64,000 nucleotides of DNA from Andreesenia angusta. Lineage in GTDB: Bacteria; Bacillota; Clostridia; Tissierellales; Gottschalkiaceae. Positions 1 to 9,280 of this stretch are shown here, piece by piece. Numbering within the stretch: position 1 is the stretch's first letter; each line of letters starts with the position of its first letter. The position numbers and the translations under genes were made by a program. The stretch lies in the NCBI GenBank assembly GCA_030537835.1, contig JAUNVB010000003.1, positions 1 to 64,000 of the forward strand. The letters run 5' to 3'. Below the pieces are notes generated by a model that saw only the letters and a program-made list of their open reading frames with translations, did not search any database and was not told the DNA's origin.

Positions 1-98
1 TCTTTACTTAAGCTTCTATAGGTATGATTACCTTGGTTGTATATATTAACTATTTGCTTCTTGAAATCATCGTCATAATACTTTCTCTTTATAGACAT
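1..98 (-). CDS. IS3-family transposase OrfA, N-terminal fragment cut by window edge
   Basis: The minus strand opens with ATG at 98 behind a strong GGAGGAG site (about 104-110). It encodes a basic start, [18 protein letters not shown], then [14 protein letters not shown], and runs off the window. This is typical of the N-terminal helix-turn-helix of IS3/IS911 OrfA proteins, which bind the element's ends. Only about 32 residues are visible, so the family is inferred from the start of the helix-turn-helix alone. Whether the full element is intact cannot be seen. Confidence 0.6.
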   Translation of the reverse strand, partial: MSIKRKYYDDDFKKQIVNIYNQGNHTYRSLSK

Positions 99-177
99 AT
101 TATCTCCTCCGATTTATTAATTATATTTATTGTATCATGTTCGGAGGTAATATGTCCTATTTAGTGTAGCCTATCCA
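1..177 (-). mobile_element. Left end of an IS3-like insertion sequence
   Basis: On the minus strand the element would begin near 177 with TGGATAGGCTACACTAAATA, a TG-starting terminus typical of IS3 elements, followed about 80 bases later by the orfA start at 98. The matching right terminus and any target duplication lie outside the window, so the exact boundary is inferred. It sits just downstream of the EcfA gene that ends copy A of the twin transporter loci, where copy B carries a MATE gene. Confidence 0.45.
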
Positions 178-194
178 CTTTAATTAAAGATCTT

Positions 195-1613
195 TCATAA
201 TTTTTTGCCTTTATCTAGAAAAAATACTCTTGTACATATTTTATTTACAAACTCAATATCGTGGGAAATAATAAAGATAATTTTATCTTTTGCTATATTC
301 TTTATCAATTCGGATACATTGTTCATACTATCAAAATCAAGTCCTGAAGTTGGTTCATCAAATATGATTATCTTTTTACCATCCATAATGGCTGAAGCTA
401 TAACTATTCGTTGTTTTTGACCCCCTGATAAAGATAGAGGATGAGCTTCTAAATATTCTAATAAATCAAGCTTTTCAGCTATTTTTCTTGCTTTATCTAA
501 ACTATCATCTTTTTTAGCAAGAAAAAGCAGTTCTTTTAGTACTGTATCTAAAAACAGTTGATGATTAACATCTTGCATAATCATTGAACAGAGCTTTCTT
601 CTATGTCTTGCTTTTAGCGATTTATTAGAAGAAGAGAGTTTCATTTTGCCCTTTCCTTTCAGAATACCGGATATAGTATATCCTAGGGTCGTCTTTCCTG
701 AACCGTTTTTCCCTAGTATTCCTATTATTTCATTCTTTTCACATTGTAATTCTGGTATATACCAAAGCTCTTTTCCATAAGTATGGGAATAAGAAAAATC
801 CTTAATAGATAGATCTCCTTTTTTATTATCATTAAGCCCTAGATTACTAAATTTAAATCTGTCGTGTAAAACTGGAGTAATAGGAGATCTTATGCCCATC
901 GCCTGTCTCTTTTCATCAGACATATTTATAATTTGCTCTGCTGACATTATTTCTTTGATCTCTCCCTGGTCCATATAGACAATTCTGTCAACATAGTCCA
1001 TTAAGTAATATATTCTATGCTCTGCAATTAGGATGGTCTTCCCTTCTTTTTTCAACCGCTCAATAAGATCTCTTAAATCCTCAATTGCATCAGAATCTAA
1101 ATTGCTGCTCGGCTCATCAAATATGATTATATCTGGATCTGTCATGTAAACGCTAGAATAGGCAATCTTTTGTTTTTCTCCACCCGATAGTTGGAAAATA
1201 TTTCTATCCACTAGATTTTTTATTTTTAGATTGGATATTGTAGTACTTAACCTTTGTTCCATTTTTTCTTTATTTGCTCTGTGATTTGACAGTCCAAATA
1301 AAAGTTCATCTGTAGTATCTAAATTGAAAAATTGTGATTTAGGATTTTGAAATACAGAACCAATCTGTTTTGAAAGCTCCTGGATGCTACTAGAAGTCAA
1401 GTTTTTCCCATTAAGAGTCACTTGTCCAGATAGATCCCCTTCTAAATAATTTGGTATTATGCCATTGATTATATTTAAAATAGTAGACTTTCCTGTTCCG
1501 GATTTCCCCAAAAATAAAACAGTTTCTCCCTTCTGAATATCCAAATTAATATTTTTCAAAATATATTCTTTCTTTTCGATATATTTAAATGATACATCGT
1601 GAAAACTAATCAT
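195..1613 (-). CDS. ECF transporter double ATPase (EcfA1-EcfA2 fusion), copy A
   Basis: This 472-residue cytoplasmic protein carries two ABC ATPase domains. The first has Walker A GKSGTGKST (residues 36-44), an LSGGEKQ signature and IIIFDEPSSNLD. The second has GKNGSGKTT near 300, LSLSGGQKQR near 395 and IIIFDEPTSGLD. Both sites look catalytically complete. It would power the EcfT and S proteins encoded just upstream; its start overlaps the EcfT stop by a few bases, indicating translational coupling. The start is backed by AAGGAGGGG. It is the last gene of copy A and is followed by the IS end. It is paralogous to the gene at 9281-10690, but clearly more diverged from it than the ABC half-transporters are from each other. 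Confidence 0.85.
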   Translation of the reverse strand: MISFHDVSFKYIEKKEYILKNINLDIQKGETVLFLGKSGTGKSTILNIINGIIPNYLEGDLSGQVTLNGKNLTSSSIQELSKQIGSVFQNPKSQFFNLDTTDELLFGLSNHRANKEKMEQRLSTTISNLKIKNLVDRNIFQLSGGEKQKIAYSSVYMTDPDIIIFDEPSSNLDSDAIEDLRDLIERLKKEGKTILIAEHRIYYLMDYVDRIVYMDQGEIKEIMSAEQIINMSDEKRQAMGIRSPITPVLHDRFKFSNLGLNDNKKGDLSIKDFSYSHTYGKELWYIPELQCEKNEIIGILGKNGSGKTTLGYTISGILKGKGKMKLSSSNKSLKARHRRKLCSMIMQDVNHQLFLDTVLKELLFLAKKDDSLDKARKIAEKLDLLEYLEAHPLSLSGGQKQRIVIASAIMDGKKIIIFDEPTSGLDFDSMNNVSELIKNIAKDKIIFIISHDIEFVNKICTRVFFLDKGKKL

Positions 1614-2311
1614 ATGACCCCTCCTTTAATTAATATACCAAGTAAGATAAGTCCGAAAGAGACAAAAATAAATATTAGGTCTCTAAAAGTAAATCCTATT
1701 TCCGTTAAATATGTCCGGCTCATATATAAGCCTAATCCCCTAGTAAGTGCTGCAACTGTAAGCTCATCTCCAGTTTTGATTAGTGAGTAGACTAATGGCA
1801 CATATAGATATTCTATAGTTTTCACAGGATATCTTATAAAGCCTAGCGGGTTAAAGCTCACACCTCTTAATCTCATAGCATTAAAAATACTTTTAAATTC
1901 CACCCTTATTGTAGGAAAATACCTAATCATGACTAGCAAAATTATCTGAATGCCCAAAGGAATTCTAATCTTCTCAAGCGCTAAAGAGAATTCGGAAATA
2001 CTAGTAGTTAAAATAAAATATCTACCGTAAACCAAAAACAGAAAGTACATGGAGAAGATATTCACTATTCCTTTAAATGAGTTTAAAAATAAGAAATCAT
2101 AATTATAGATAAAATAGATTGTGACTCTTATAATAAAGTATAGAATTATATATACAGCTACATACTTATACTTTTTGCTTAATAGTAGTAAAAGAAAAGC
2201 AATAAAACCATATATGCCTACTATAAAAGTAGGCATATATGAAAAGATAGCTGCACCCATAATAAAAAATATTATCAACTTTGTTCTAGGATCCAGTCTA
2301 AAATTATCCAT
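1610..2311 (-). CDS. ECF transporter transmembrane component EcfT (CbiQ family), copy A
   Basis: A 233-residue membrane protein with several hydrophobic segments, opening with MDNFRLDPRTKLIIFF as in CbiQ/EcfT proteins. It has an Ala-Arg-Gly type coupling motif near the middle (MRLRGVSF) and a second such motif (ALTRGLG) near the C-terminus, the places where EcfT helices dock on the ATPases. It starts a few bases after the S-component stop and overlaps the EcfA start, so the three genes form one transcription unit. The substrate is set by the S component, not by this subunit. Its paralogue is at 10683-11366. Confidence 0.85.
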   Translation of the reverse strand: MDNFRLDPRTKLIIFFIMGAAIFSYMPTFIVGIYGFIAFLLLLLSKKYKYVAVYIILYFIIRVTIYFIYNYDFLFLNSFKGIVNIFSMYFLFLVYGRYFILTTSISEFSLALEKIRIPLGIQIILLVMIRYFPTIRVEFKSIFNAMRLRGVSFNPLGFIRYPVKTIEYLYVPLVYSLIKTGDELTVAALTRGLGLYMSRTYLTEIGFTFRDLIFIFVSFGLILLGILIKGGVI

Positions 2312-2313
2312 AT

Positions 2314-2895
2314 CTAAGCTATTCCAGCTCTTTTAAAATGTTTTTTTAACATAGCTTTTCCTATGAATCCTCCAATAAAGGCTAAAACTGCTATAATGAT
2401 AATTCCGATTATTAGATTCTGTGAAGTTATATTAACCATGAACTCATCAATATATTCAGAGGGCATTCCAGCTTTACTTAGTAGTTCTTTGCCCATAAAA
2501 TAGTACATCAATGCCATACCTATAGACCAATATGAGAAAAACACATATCCTATATTATTTTTAATAAAATTCTTATAATCTCCTGAATGAGATATGAATT
2601 CAGCAATAATAATACCTAAATATCCGAAAGCAATAGGCCACGCTCCACCTGTCATAACAAGCGTGATGGTTACCATAGTTGCTCCAAATATTAGTATTGC
2701 CCATTTTTTCTGTACCTTTGCCACTAATAGCATATATAGGGGTGCCAGTATAAGACTTGCTATTCCTTGACCAATAAACAACAACTTAGGTGATATTGAG
2801 ACCAGCATCCCCAAAATAAGATTAAATCCTATAAAATATATAGCCAGAATCACTCCAATTGTAATATAATCCTTAATCTGCATATTTTCTTTCAT
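2314..2895 (-). CDS. MptD/Trep_Strep-type ECF substrate-binding (S) component, copy A
   Basis: A 193-residue integral membrane protein with about five or six hydrophobic helices. It ends in a basic tail GKAMLKKHFKRAGIA, a hallmark of the Trep_Strep (MptD-like) family of ECF S components. The S component binds the solute in the membrane and sets the substrate. The family's substrates are largely uncharacterised; from memory, the related streptococcal SiaFGH system moves haem. The GGAGGAATT ribosome site precedes the ATG. It lies between the two ABC half-transporters and EcfT. It is much less like its partner in copy B (11367-11966) than the flanking ABC proteins are, which suggests a different or shifted ligand. 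Confidence 0.8.
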   Translation of the reverse strand: MKENMQIKDYITIGVILAIYFIGFNLILGMLVSISPKLLFIGQGIASLILAPLYMLLVAKVQKKWAILIFGATMVTITLVMTGGAWPIAFGYLGIIIAEFISHSGDYKNFIKNNIGYVFFSYWSIGMALMYYFMGKELLSKAGMPSEYIDEFMVNITSQNLIIGIIIIAVLAFIGGFIGKAMLKKHFKRAGIA

Positions 2896-2913
2896 TATAA
2901 TTCCTCCTATGTT

Positions 2914-4644
2914 TTAATTCTCCATTTGCATCGTATATATATTTGCAAATATACCTTCATTTTGAATTAAGTCTTGGGAATTTCCACTTTCTACAACTTT
3001 TCCATCTTTTAATACTACAATTTTATCGGCACCGATTACTGTACGCATTCTATGGGCAATAATTAATACTGTTTTGTCTTTAATAAGCTCAGATATACTA
3101 GCTTGTATCTTACTTTCATTTTCTGCATCAAGTGATGATGTTGATTCATCAAGAAGTATGATTGGGGCATCTTTAAGCAATGCTCTAGCAATCGATATTC
3201 TTTGACGCTCTCCACCTGATAAATTAGCTCCATTTTCTCCGATTAAAGTATCATATCCTTCGGCTAAATTTTCTATAAATTCATCACAATTAGCAAGCTT
3301 TGCAGCATTTCTTACTTCTTCATCTGTTGCCCCTTCTTTACCAAGCCTTATATTTTCCATTACTGATGAATTGAAAAGCATAACATCTTGAAAAACAATT
3401 GAAAACTTCTTTAATAATGTTTCCGGCTCTATCTCTGATATATCTACACCGCCGATGCTGATTTTACCACCCTGAATATCCCAAAATCTGGCTGCTAATT
3501 TAGCTGCAGTCGTCTTTCCGCTTCCTGATGGCCCTACAAGGGCTGTTATTTCTCCTTGCTTAGCTGTAAATGAAACATCTTTAAGTACATTTATACCATC
3601 ATCATAAGAAAAATCTACATTTTCGAAAATAATATCATAGTTATTCGGTTTAAATTCTGTACTTCCTCCTTGACTAGGCATTTCATTAATCTCTCGCACT
3701 CTCTCAACAGCTTGTTCTAAATACATTACAGCTGTCATATCAGAAAAAGCCTTAGTAATAGGATTAAAAACAATACTTGAAACAATCATAAAAGCGAGAT
3801 AGGTAAATAAACCTACTTTTCCCTCAATTACAAGATAGGCTCCATATACAGTCATGGTTAACATACCTAGCCTTAAAATAGTAAAGGCTATATTTAAAAT
3901 CGTTCCCGGTATAAGCTCTGATTTCTTCTTGAGTACTATATCTTGGTCATGCTTTTTATTTAATTCATCAATGAAATATTTTTCTCTATTATATGCCTTA
4001 ATTTCTTGAACTAGATTAAACCCTTCTTGAAGATCATCAATAATGCTCCTTTTCATATCAAAAGATTCTTTATTGAGTTTTGCCATGCGTTTTTTCGATA
4101 ATCTAAATACTAGAAAAGATACTGGTAAAGCCCAGAAAAGCGATAGCGTCAATCTATAGTCAAAGCTAAGTAGCAGAACAAACATTATGGATACATTTAT
4201 AATTCCTCCATAAAACTTAGGAACCGTATTTGCAAACAACATTTCATAAATATTAGCATCGCTTAGCATGGTTGCAGATAAATCTGCTAAATCCTTCTTG
4301 CTAAAATACGATAAGGGCAAAGTTTTTAATTTCTCGGCCAAAAAAATTCTGGATCTAGCCCCCTCTTCAAAAACCTTCATGCTACATTTTTTTAAATCAT
4401 TTTTTGATGCAAAATAAATCATTATAAAAATAACGATAATGAACCCTATAAAATGCAATAGCAAAAAATTAAATTCTGAGGTATTCTCTAAAAACTTATC
4501 TACATACTGTTTTAAAAAAGTAAAGGATATCATCATCGTAAGCATTATAGAAAAATTTAAAAGAACACTACTTATTATCCCTTTAATCAAATCATTCACA
4601 CCTTCATCGCTCAGTGCATATTTTTTCTGCAATCTTTTCTTCAT
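2914..4644 (-). CDS. ABC half-transporter, exporter fold with fused ATPase (second of pair), copy A
   Basis: A 576-residue protein: an N-terminal six-helix ABC exporter-type membrane domain (about 1-310), then an ATPase domain with Walker A GPSGSGKTT, Q-loop VFQDVMLFN, signature LSGGERQR, Walker B ILLDESTSSLD and a switch histidine in IIAHRM. The Asp-Glu-Ser in place of Asp-Glu-Ala/Pro is conservative. It probably pairs with the protein encoded just upstream (4648-6426) as a heterodimer. Although the fold is that of exporters, heterodimers such as YbtPQ and IrtAB import siderophores, and an AraC gene with an ECF module next door fits metallophore or haem uptake. Multidrug export remains possible. 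Its ATPase half is almost identical to that of copy B. Confidence 0.8.
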   Translation of the reverse strand: MKKRLQKKYALSDEGVNDLIKGIISSVLLNFSIMLTMMISFTFLKQYVDKFLENTSEFNFLLLHFIGFIIVIFIMIYFASKNDLKKCSMKVFEEGARSRIFLAEKLKTLPLSYFSKKDLADLSATMLSDANIYEMLFANTVPKFYGGIINVSIMFVLLLSFDYRLTLSLFWALPVSFLVFRLSKKRMAKLNKESFDMKRSIIDDLQEGFNLVQEIKAYNREKYFIDELNKKHDQDIVLKKKSELIPGTILNIAFTILRLGMLTMTVYGAYLVIEGKVGLFTYLAFMIVSSIVFNPITKAFSDMTAVMYLEQAVERVREINEMPSQGGSTEFKPNNYDIIFENVDFSYDDGINVLKDVSFTAKQGEITALVGPSGSGKTTAAKLAARFWDIQGGKISIGGVDISEIEPETLLKKFSIVFQDVMLFNSSVMENIRLGKEGATDEEVRNAAKLANCDEFIENLAEGYDTLIGENGANLSGGERQRISIARALLKDAPIILLDESTSSLDAENESKIQASISELIKDKTVLIIAHRMRTVIGADKIVVLKDGKVVESGNSQDLIQNEGIFANIYTMQMEN

Positions 4645-4647
4645 TTT

Positions 4648-6426
4648 CTATGCCTCCTTTATATTCCAATGAATTGCCTTTTGATATTCATCCCACATTT
4701 TTTTATATAATCCATTTTCATTTATAAGACTGTCATGATTTCCGTACTCAACAATCCTACCTTTATCTAAAACAGCGATATGATCTGCATTTTTAACAGT
4801 GGTCATTCTATGTGCTATCATTATGGTCGTCTTGCCTTTACTCAATTCTTTAAGTGCTGCCTGAATTAAATATTCATTTTCTGGATCTGCAAAAGCTGTA
4901 GCTTCATCTAAAAGCACAATTGGTGCATCTTTTATAAAAGCTCTTGCAAGGGCTATCCTTTGCTTCTCACCACCGGATAAATAGGTTCCCTTAGTCCCAA
5001 TAACGGTATCAAGCCCCTTATCTAAATACTCAATGATTTCTTTTGATCTCGATTTTATAAGGGCATTCTCTAGTATTTCATAACTCACTTCCCTGCCAAA
5101 GCAGATATTATCTCTAAGACTTGTCTTAGATAGCTCTGTATTTTGGAATACAAATGAAATATTGTTCATAAGAGTTTCTTTATCATAGTCTTTTATATTA
5201 TTTCCACCGATTAAAATTTCTCCAGAATCCACATCCCAAAATCTAGCAGCAAGACGAGCGATAGTAGTTTTTCCTGAACCTGATGAGCCAACTAAAGCAA
5301 GAGTTTCGCCTTTTTCTACTTTAAAACTAATACTATCTAAGACATTCTTTGCTTTATCATAAGAAAAATTAACTTCTTTAAATTCTATTTCCGGTCCTTT
5401 AAACTCCGCGGTTTTCTCAGGATATTTCATCTCTTCGTAATTAAGAAGACAATTAAATCTATCTATAGCCTGATTGGCCATTAAATATTTATATTTAAAA
5501 TAACCACTCTTTAAAAGTACTAGGGATAATTGTGGTGCTACTAAAATATAGAGAATAAAATTACTTATAACTTCACCTATATTTCCATTATTATTTATTA
5601 TGATTATAGATACAGGAATTAAAAATAAAGCTGTAGACTCAGTAAAGACTAAATGCCAAGAAGCCGGTTTTATCAACAATTTATTTTGTACCATAATCAA
5701 TCTCTTATAGTTCACAATTGAATTATAAAATCTGGTAAATGACTTTACACTCTGACCAAAGGTCTTTACAACGGGTATCGACCTGACATATTCAACTGCT
5801 TCACTATTCATCTCTTCAAGTGCATCCATATACTTTTTATAAAATTTCTTTCCTTCTTTGTTTACAATTTTATTCATCATAATAAATGATAGAATGATAG
5901 GAATAATAGCGGCTAAGCCAAATCTCCAGTCAAAATAAAAGAATATGATCAAAATAAGTAAAGGGGTTACGATAGAGCTTACCATATCAAAAAGTTGATG
6001 AGCTATGAGTGAATGTGTTTCAACTGCGCCATCATTTATAATCTTTCTTATCTTACCACTACTATGAGTATTGAAAAATCCAAGAGGCATATTCATAACT
6101 CTTTCAAAGCCTTTTTTCTTAATATTGATTTCTACTTCAAAAGCGACAAAATGAGAAATCATAATACCTACAAAATAGAGAAGCATTCCAGCAATAGTTG
6201 TTAGAAAGACCATCAAAGCATAATACTTTACACTTTCTATTGAAATATCAGTTCTGTTGGCAAAGAGTTCATTACTGATTTTCCAGATAAAATAAAATGG
6301 TAAAATCTGTAAAAATGCTGCGATAGCTGATAATAGCATAGAAATAAACATAAGGGGTTTTTTATTCCCCATATAGGGTGCAATCTTTTTAAAAAATAAC
6401 TCTTTTCTATCTTTCTTATTGTCCAT
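4648..6426 (-). CDS. ABC half-transporter, exporter fold with fused ATPase (first of pair), copy A
   Basis: A 592-residue protein with an exporter-type membrane domain (about 20-320) and an ATPase domain bearing Walker A GSSGSGKTT, Q-loop FVFQNTELS, signature YLSGGEKQR, Walker B IVLLDEATAFAD and IMIAHRM. The Asp-loop reads AFAD rather than the usual SALD, and this is shared with copy B. It starts at an ATG behind GGGAGGGG and ends 3 bases before the next gene. It is the first gene after the AraC regulator and its terminator, so it likely has its own promoter in 6430-6540. It probably forms a heterodimer with the 2914-4644 product. Confidence 0.8.
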   Translation of the reverse strand: MDNKKDRKELFFKKIAPYMGNKKPLMFISMLLSAIAAFLQILPFYFIWKISNELFANRTDISIESVKYYALMVFLTTIAGMLLYFVGIMISHFVAFEVEINIKKKGFERVMNMPLGFFNTHSSGKIRKIINDGAVETHSLIAHQLFDMVSSIVTPLLILIIFFYFDWRFGLAAIIPIILSFIMMNKIVNKEGKKFYKKYMDALEEMNSEAVEYVRSIPVVKTFGQSVKSFTRFYNSIVNYKRLIMVQNKLLIKPASWHLVFTESTALFLIPVSIIIINNNGNIGEVISNFILYILVAPQLSLVLLKSGYFKYKYLMANQAIDRFNCLLNYEEMKYPEKTAEFKGPEIEFKEVNFSYDKAKNVLDSISFKVEKGETLALVGSSGSGKTTIARLAARFWDVDSGEILIGGNNIKDYDKETLMNNISFVFQNTELSKTSLRDNICFGREVSYEILENALIKSRSKEIIEYLDKGLDTVIGTKGTYLSGGEKQRIALARAFIKDAPIVLLDEATAFADPENEYLIQAALKELSKGKTTIMIAHRMTTVKNADHIAVLDKGRIVEYGNHDSLINENGLYKKMWDEYQKAIHWNIKEA

Positions 6427-6540
6427 TCTATTCCCCTCCCTAAGAAAAGTAATTAAATTAAAATAATTATCAAAACTAACTATCTTAACCCTATATTAAT
6501 ACTTATCTTTATTTTAAAAAAGTAATAGAAAGACAAAAAA

Positions 6541-6568
6541 ATAAGCTAATCGGTTAAATTAGCTTATA
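6541..6568 (-). terminator. Stem-loop terminator after AraC gene, copy A
   Basis: The minus strand reads ATAAGCTAAT-loop-ATTAGCTTAT followed by a run of T. It lies between the AraC stop (6591) and the first ABC gene (6426), so the regulator is probably its own transcription unit or is expressed differently from the transport genes. A decayed version of the same hairpin is present at the same place in copy B (about 15601-15630). Confidence 0.7.
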
Positions 6569-6590
6569 AAAATAGTTTTATATTTATATC

Positions 6591-7574
6591 TCATCTCTTT
6601 CTTTTCCTATACTGAGAAGGAGTGCATTTGTATTTTTTTTGAAAGGCTTTTGAAAAATTACTATGATAGTTAAAACCAGATCTATTATATATATCATTTA
6701 TTTTATAATCGGTTTCTTCAAGTAATATTGCAGCTTGTTCTAGACGCTTGTTTAGATGGTATATATATGGTGAAATTCCATATGCCTCATTAAAAAGATT
6801 CTTCAATCCACTTAAACTTATAGAGAACTTATTTGCTATAAATTCCATCGAATAATATTTATCTAAATTATTATCTAAAAACTCTTTAATTTTCCTAATG
6901 AGTATTATCTTTTCTTCACTTAAATCCTTATAATTTATATCAATGAAATTATTGTGAAATATAGCTGATTCCGATAAAAGTTCTAATGACTTAGCCTTCA
7001 TTAAAATCTTATTGTCCTTATTTACAGAATTTTCTATTTCATCAAATAATTTATTTATCCTATAATTTCCCCTATAAATAAGTATTTCTCTGAGAAGATT
7101 GCTATTATAAAATTCTTCTAAAAAAGATTTATTTAAAGATTGATTTTTTATAGCATCAATAATCGCTTTATAGCAGAATATCACACCAACAAATCTTACC
7201 TCTTTATTAAAGCTATGAAATTTTGACATCTTAAAATTACCTGCTGCATTTAAAATATCTCCACAATTCAGTCTTCCTTTCCTGCCATTTTTCGTTGCAA
7301 ATAATATATTTCCTTTTGTGACTTTGTATATTATTAATACATCATCAGCATAAGTATTTATACCTTTTAAATCAACATCTCTATAAACAGCATCTGTTTT
7401 AAACATATAAATTCCGTCTGTAATCTTATATGTTAAAGTTTTCCCTATAACACTATATCCATTGCCTTTAAGGGAACAGATATCGCCATTTTCAGAATTT
7501 AAAATAAAATGTCTATAATAATTATCCTTATTATAAAGATTCATCATATAACTGTCAATATCTGTTAATTCCAT
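6591..7574 (-). CDS. AraC-family transcriptional regulator, copy A
   Basis: A 327-residue regulator. Residues about 225-327 form the double helix-turn-helix AraC DNA-binding domain (MEFIANKFSISLSGLKNLF, then DIYNRSGFNYHSNFSKAF and PSQYRKRKR). The N-terminal 200 residues are a sensor domain with no ligand motif I can name. The start was placed at the ATG at 7574, because AGAGGAG lies 8 bases upstream and this gives the same 327-residue length as the paralogue at 15756; an in-frame ATG 36 bases earlier lacks such a site. It sits head of a siderophore-like ABC pair as YbtA does. It presumably activates the locus when the transported ligand is bound, an inference from context. Confidence 0.85.
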   Translation of the reverse strand: MELTDIDSYMMNLYNKDNYYRHFILNSENGDICSLKGNGYSVIGKTLTYKITDGIYMFKTDAVYRDVDLKGINTYADDVLIIYKVTKGNILFATKNGRKGRLNCGDILNAAGNFKMSKFHSFNKEVRFVGVIFCYKAIIDAIKNQSLNKSFLEEFYNSNLLREILIYRGNYRINKLFDEIENSVNKDNKILMKAKSLELLSESAIFHNNFIDINYKDLSEEKIILIRKIKEFLDNNLDKYYSMEFIANKFSISLSGLKNLFNEAYGISPYIYHLNKRLEQAAILLEETDYKINDIYNRSGFNYHSNFSKAFQKKYKCTPSQYRKRKR

Positions 7575-7639
7575 TAAAACGGCTCCTCTCATAATATGTA
7601 ATTCAAGCATTGTAAATATGATTTAGTTTTGTTAATTTA

Positions 7640-7668
7640 ATTTTAACATTATTAATTTCCATTATCAA
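7640..7668 (-). promoter_or_regulatory. Promoter of AraC gene copy A with Fur-like AT-rich box
   Basis: The minus strand has TTGATA (7663-7668), a 17-base spacer and TAAAAT (7640-7645). The spacer contains AATGGAAATTAATAATG, loosely like a Fur-type inverted repeat. The same -35, spacer length and -10 are kept at 16802-16830 in front of the copy B regulator, while surrounding bases differ, which supports function. Confidence 0.6.
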
Positions 7669-7846
7669 TAAGTCATCTCTAATATTATAAGCTAAATTAC
7701 TCCCCAAATACTAAAAATAAGCATATCAAGATGGATCGCATAGCTATTATCTATTATATAAATATTTATGAGAATCCTGTGTTTTTTACTTATTTATAAC
7801 TACTTTCACTTTATATAAATTGTTTTTCTAAAGTTAAAATAAAAAA

Positions 7847-7883
7847 GGATCAAGCAACTAAATCTAAATTAGTTACTTGACCC
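7847..7883 (-). terminator. Terminator of the copy B operon (GGACCAAGC-type stem)
   Basis: On the minus strand GGGTCAAGTAACTAA pairs, with one mismatch or more, with TTTAGTTGCTTGATCC, followed by CCTTTTTTATTTT. It lies after the MATE stop and before the copy A regulator, so it separates the two loci. The stem is closely related to those at 15667-15703 and 52998-53031. Confidence 0.75.
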
Positions 7884-7920
7884 ATCGTTTCCTATTATCT
7901 ATTCACAGATTATTCTTTTC

Positions 7921-9279
7921 TCAATTCATAGTTTTTCTAAGTTTTGCAAATGATTTTACTAATAGTATTAATATAATTAATGTCACGAAAATATCAATGA
8001 CAAAGGAACTTATATAGACATATTGAACACCAAATAATCTAGGTAAAAATATCATTGCTGGTATATACAAAATAACTTGTCTCAATAAAGGCATAGTAGT
8101 CGCTATTTTAGCTTCTCCTATTGCTGGAAAATAACTCATGCCATTCATCATTATTGTAAAAAGCGGAATAATCGATATAAATATTACAAAATTAAATATA
8201 TTTTCCGATGAAATTGGCCCTTCAAACATCAAGCCAAGTATAGTTTGAGGGTTCAATACAGCCATCAAATAAAATGGCATTATTATAATCAATGAGCCCA
8301 ATATATAAATTTTAGTGGCGCTAATTACTCTATTAAATTTCTTAGCACCAAAATTCATACCAACTACTGGCTGTAAAGACCTCATAAATGCATTTAAAAT
8401 CATCATCATAAAAGTCATAATTCTAAATGATACTCCATAAAAAGCTAAATCATAATCAGTTCCTACAGCTCCTATTGCATTGAATATTACAATTCCTAAT
8501 ATAAGAGCAGTAATACTCATAATTAGTTGAGGCATTCCTAATGCTATTATCTTATTTATTATTTCTTTATCTCTTCTTAGAGCAAATTTTGCTTTAAAAG
8601 TGGTTTTTCCACCTTTAAAATACATAATTGATAAAAGAGCCGAAACAAACATACCGATATTTGTTCCCCAAGCAGCTCCAACTACACCAAAATGAAAAAC
8701 TACCATCAGAATATAATTCGCTATAATATTTACTGCAAGTCCTATTCCCATTATTGTAGCAGCTTTACCCATTTTCCCTTCAGCTCGAATTATCATATTA
8801 TATCCAAGGGAAAAAATCCAGAAAAGAGTTCCTATAATTATAATTTTAAAATATGATAGTGCTATTTCCAAAACCTGTCCTTTCCCACCCATAAATGATA
8901 AAAGAGGTCCTGATATTATGACTAATATGATCATCAAAAATATAGTTAAGATAATTCCTAAAAGATTTGCATTTCCAAGTATTTTATTCTGTATTTCTAT
9001 ATCTTTCTTTCCAATTACAATACTGAGATAAGCACCTGCACCTCCACCTACCATCGCTCCAACCCCCAATGCGATTTGTGTAAGAGGATATGCTACTGAA
9101 ATGCCACTAAGTGCCAATTCTCCTACAAATTTTCCTACGAAAATTGCATCGAATATAACATTAAGTCCATGAAGCCCCATAGCCAATATTGCTGGCAAGG
9201 TTAGTTTCACCATAATTTTCCATAAATTGTCATTTAATATCATCTGTGATTGTCTGCTATTCTCTTGCATTTTTATCAT
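7921..9279 (-). CDS. MATE-family multidrug/sodium antiporter
   Basis: A 452-residue membrane protein with about 12 hydrophobic helices in two repeats, the usual MATE length. The N-terminus (LPAILAMGLHGLNVIFDAIFVG) and the repeated VAYPLTQIALGVGAMVGGGAGAYLS segment are typical of the DinF/NorM superfamily. These proteins export cationic compounds in exchange for sodium or protons. It begins 1-2 bases after the EcfA stop of copy B, so it is the last gene of that operon; copy A has an IS end at the matching place. The start could be the in-frame ATG at 9270, which is better spaced from the weak GAG. A role in exporting the metallophore or a toxic ligand of the neighbouring importers is only contextual. 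Confidence 0.85.
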   Translation of the reverse strand: MIKMQENSRQSQMILNDNLWKIMVKLTLPAILAMGLHGLNVIFDAIFVGKFVGELALSGISVAYPLTQIALGVGAMVGGGAGAYLSIVIGKKDIEIQNKILGNANLLGIILTIFLMIILVIISGPLLSFMGGKGQVLEIALSYFKIIIIGTLFWIFSLGYNMIIRAEGKMGKAATIMGIGLAVNIIANYILMVVFHFGVVGAAWGTNIGMFVSALLSIMYFKGGKTTFKAKFALRRDKEIINKIIALGMPQLIMSITALILGIVIFNAIGAVGTDYDLAFYGVSFRIMTFMMMILNAFMRSLQPVVGMNFGAKKFNRVISATKIYILGSLIIIMPFYLMAVLNPQTILGLMFEGPISSENIFNFVIFISIIPLFTIMMNGMSYFPAIGEAKIATTMPLLRQVILYIPAMIFLPRLFGVQYVYISSFVIDIFVTLIILILLVKSFAKLRKTMN

Positions 9280-9280
9280 C

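Larger units (their letters stand above)
7575..7920. other. Intergenic stretch between the twin loci
   Basis: No gene is supported here. It holds the ribosome site and promoter of AraC copy A (7640-7668) and the terminator that ends the copy B operon (7847-7883). The remaining bases, about 7680-7840, are AT-rich with no open frame backed by a ribosome site. Confidence 0.7.

Noticed and set aside
2314-2895. Assigning haem as the substrate of the twin S components
   Set aside because: The link to SiaFGH is by gene context and remembered family resemblance only; no haem-binding residues could be identified, so the call was left open.
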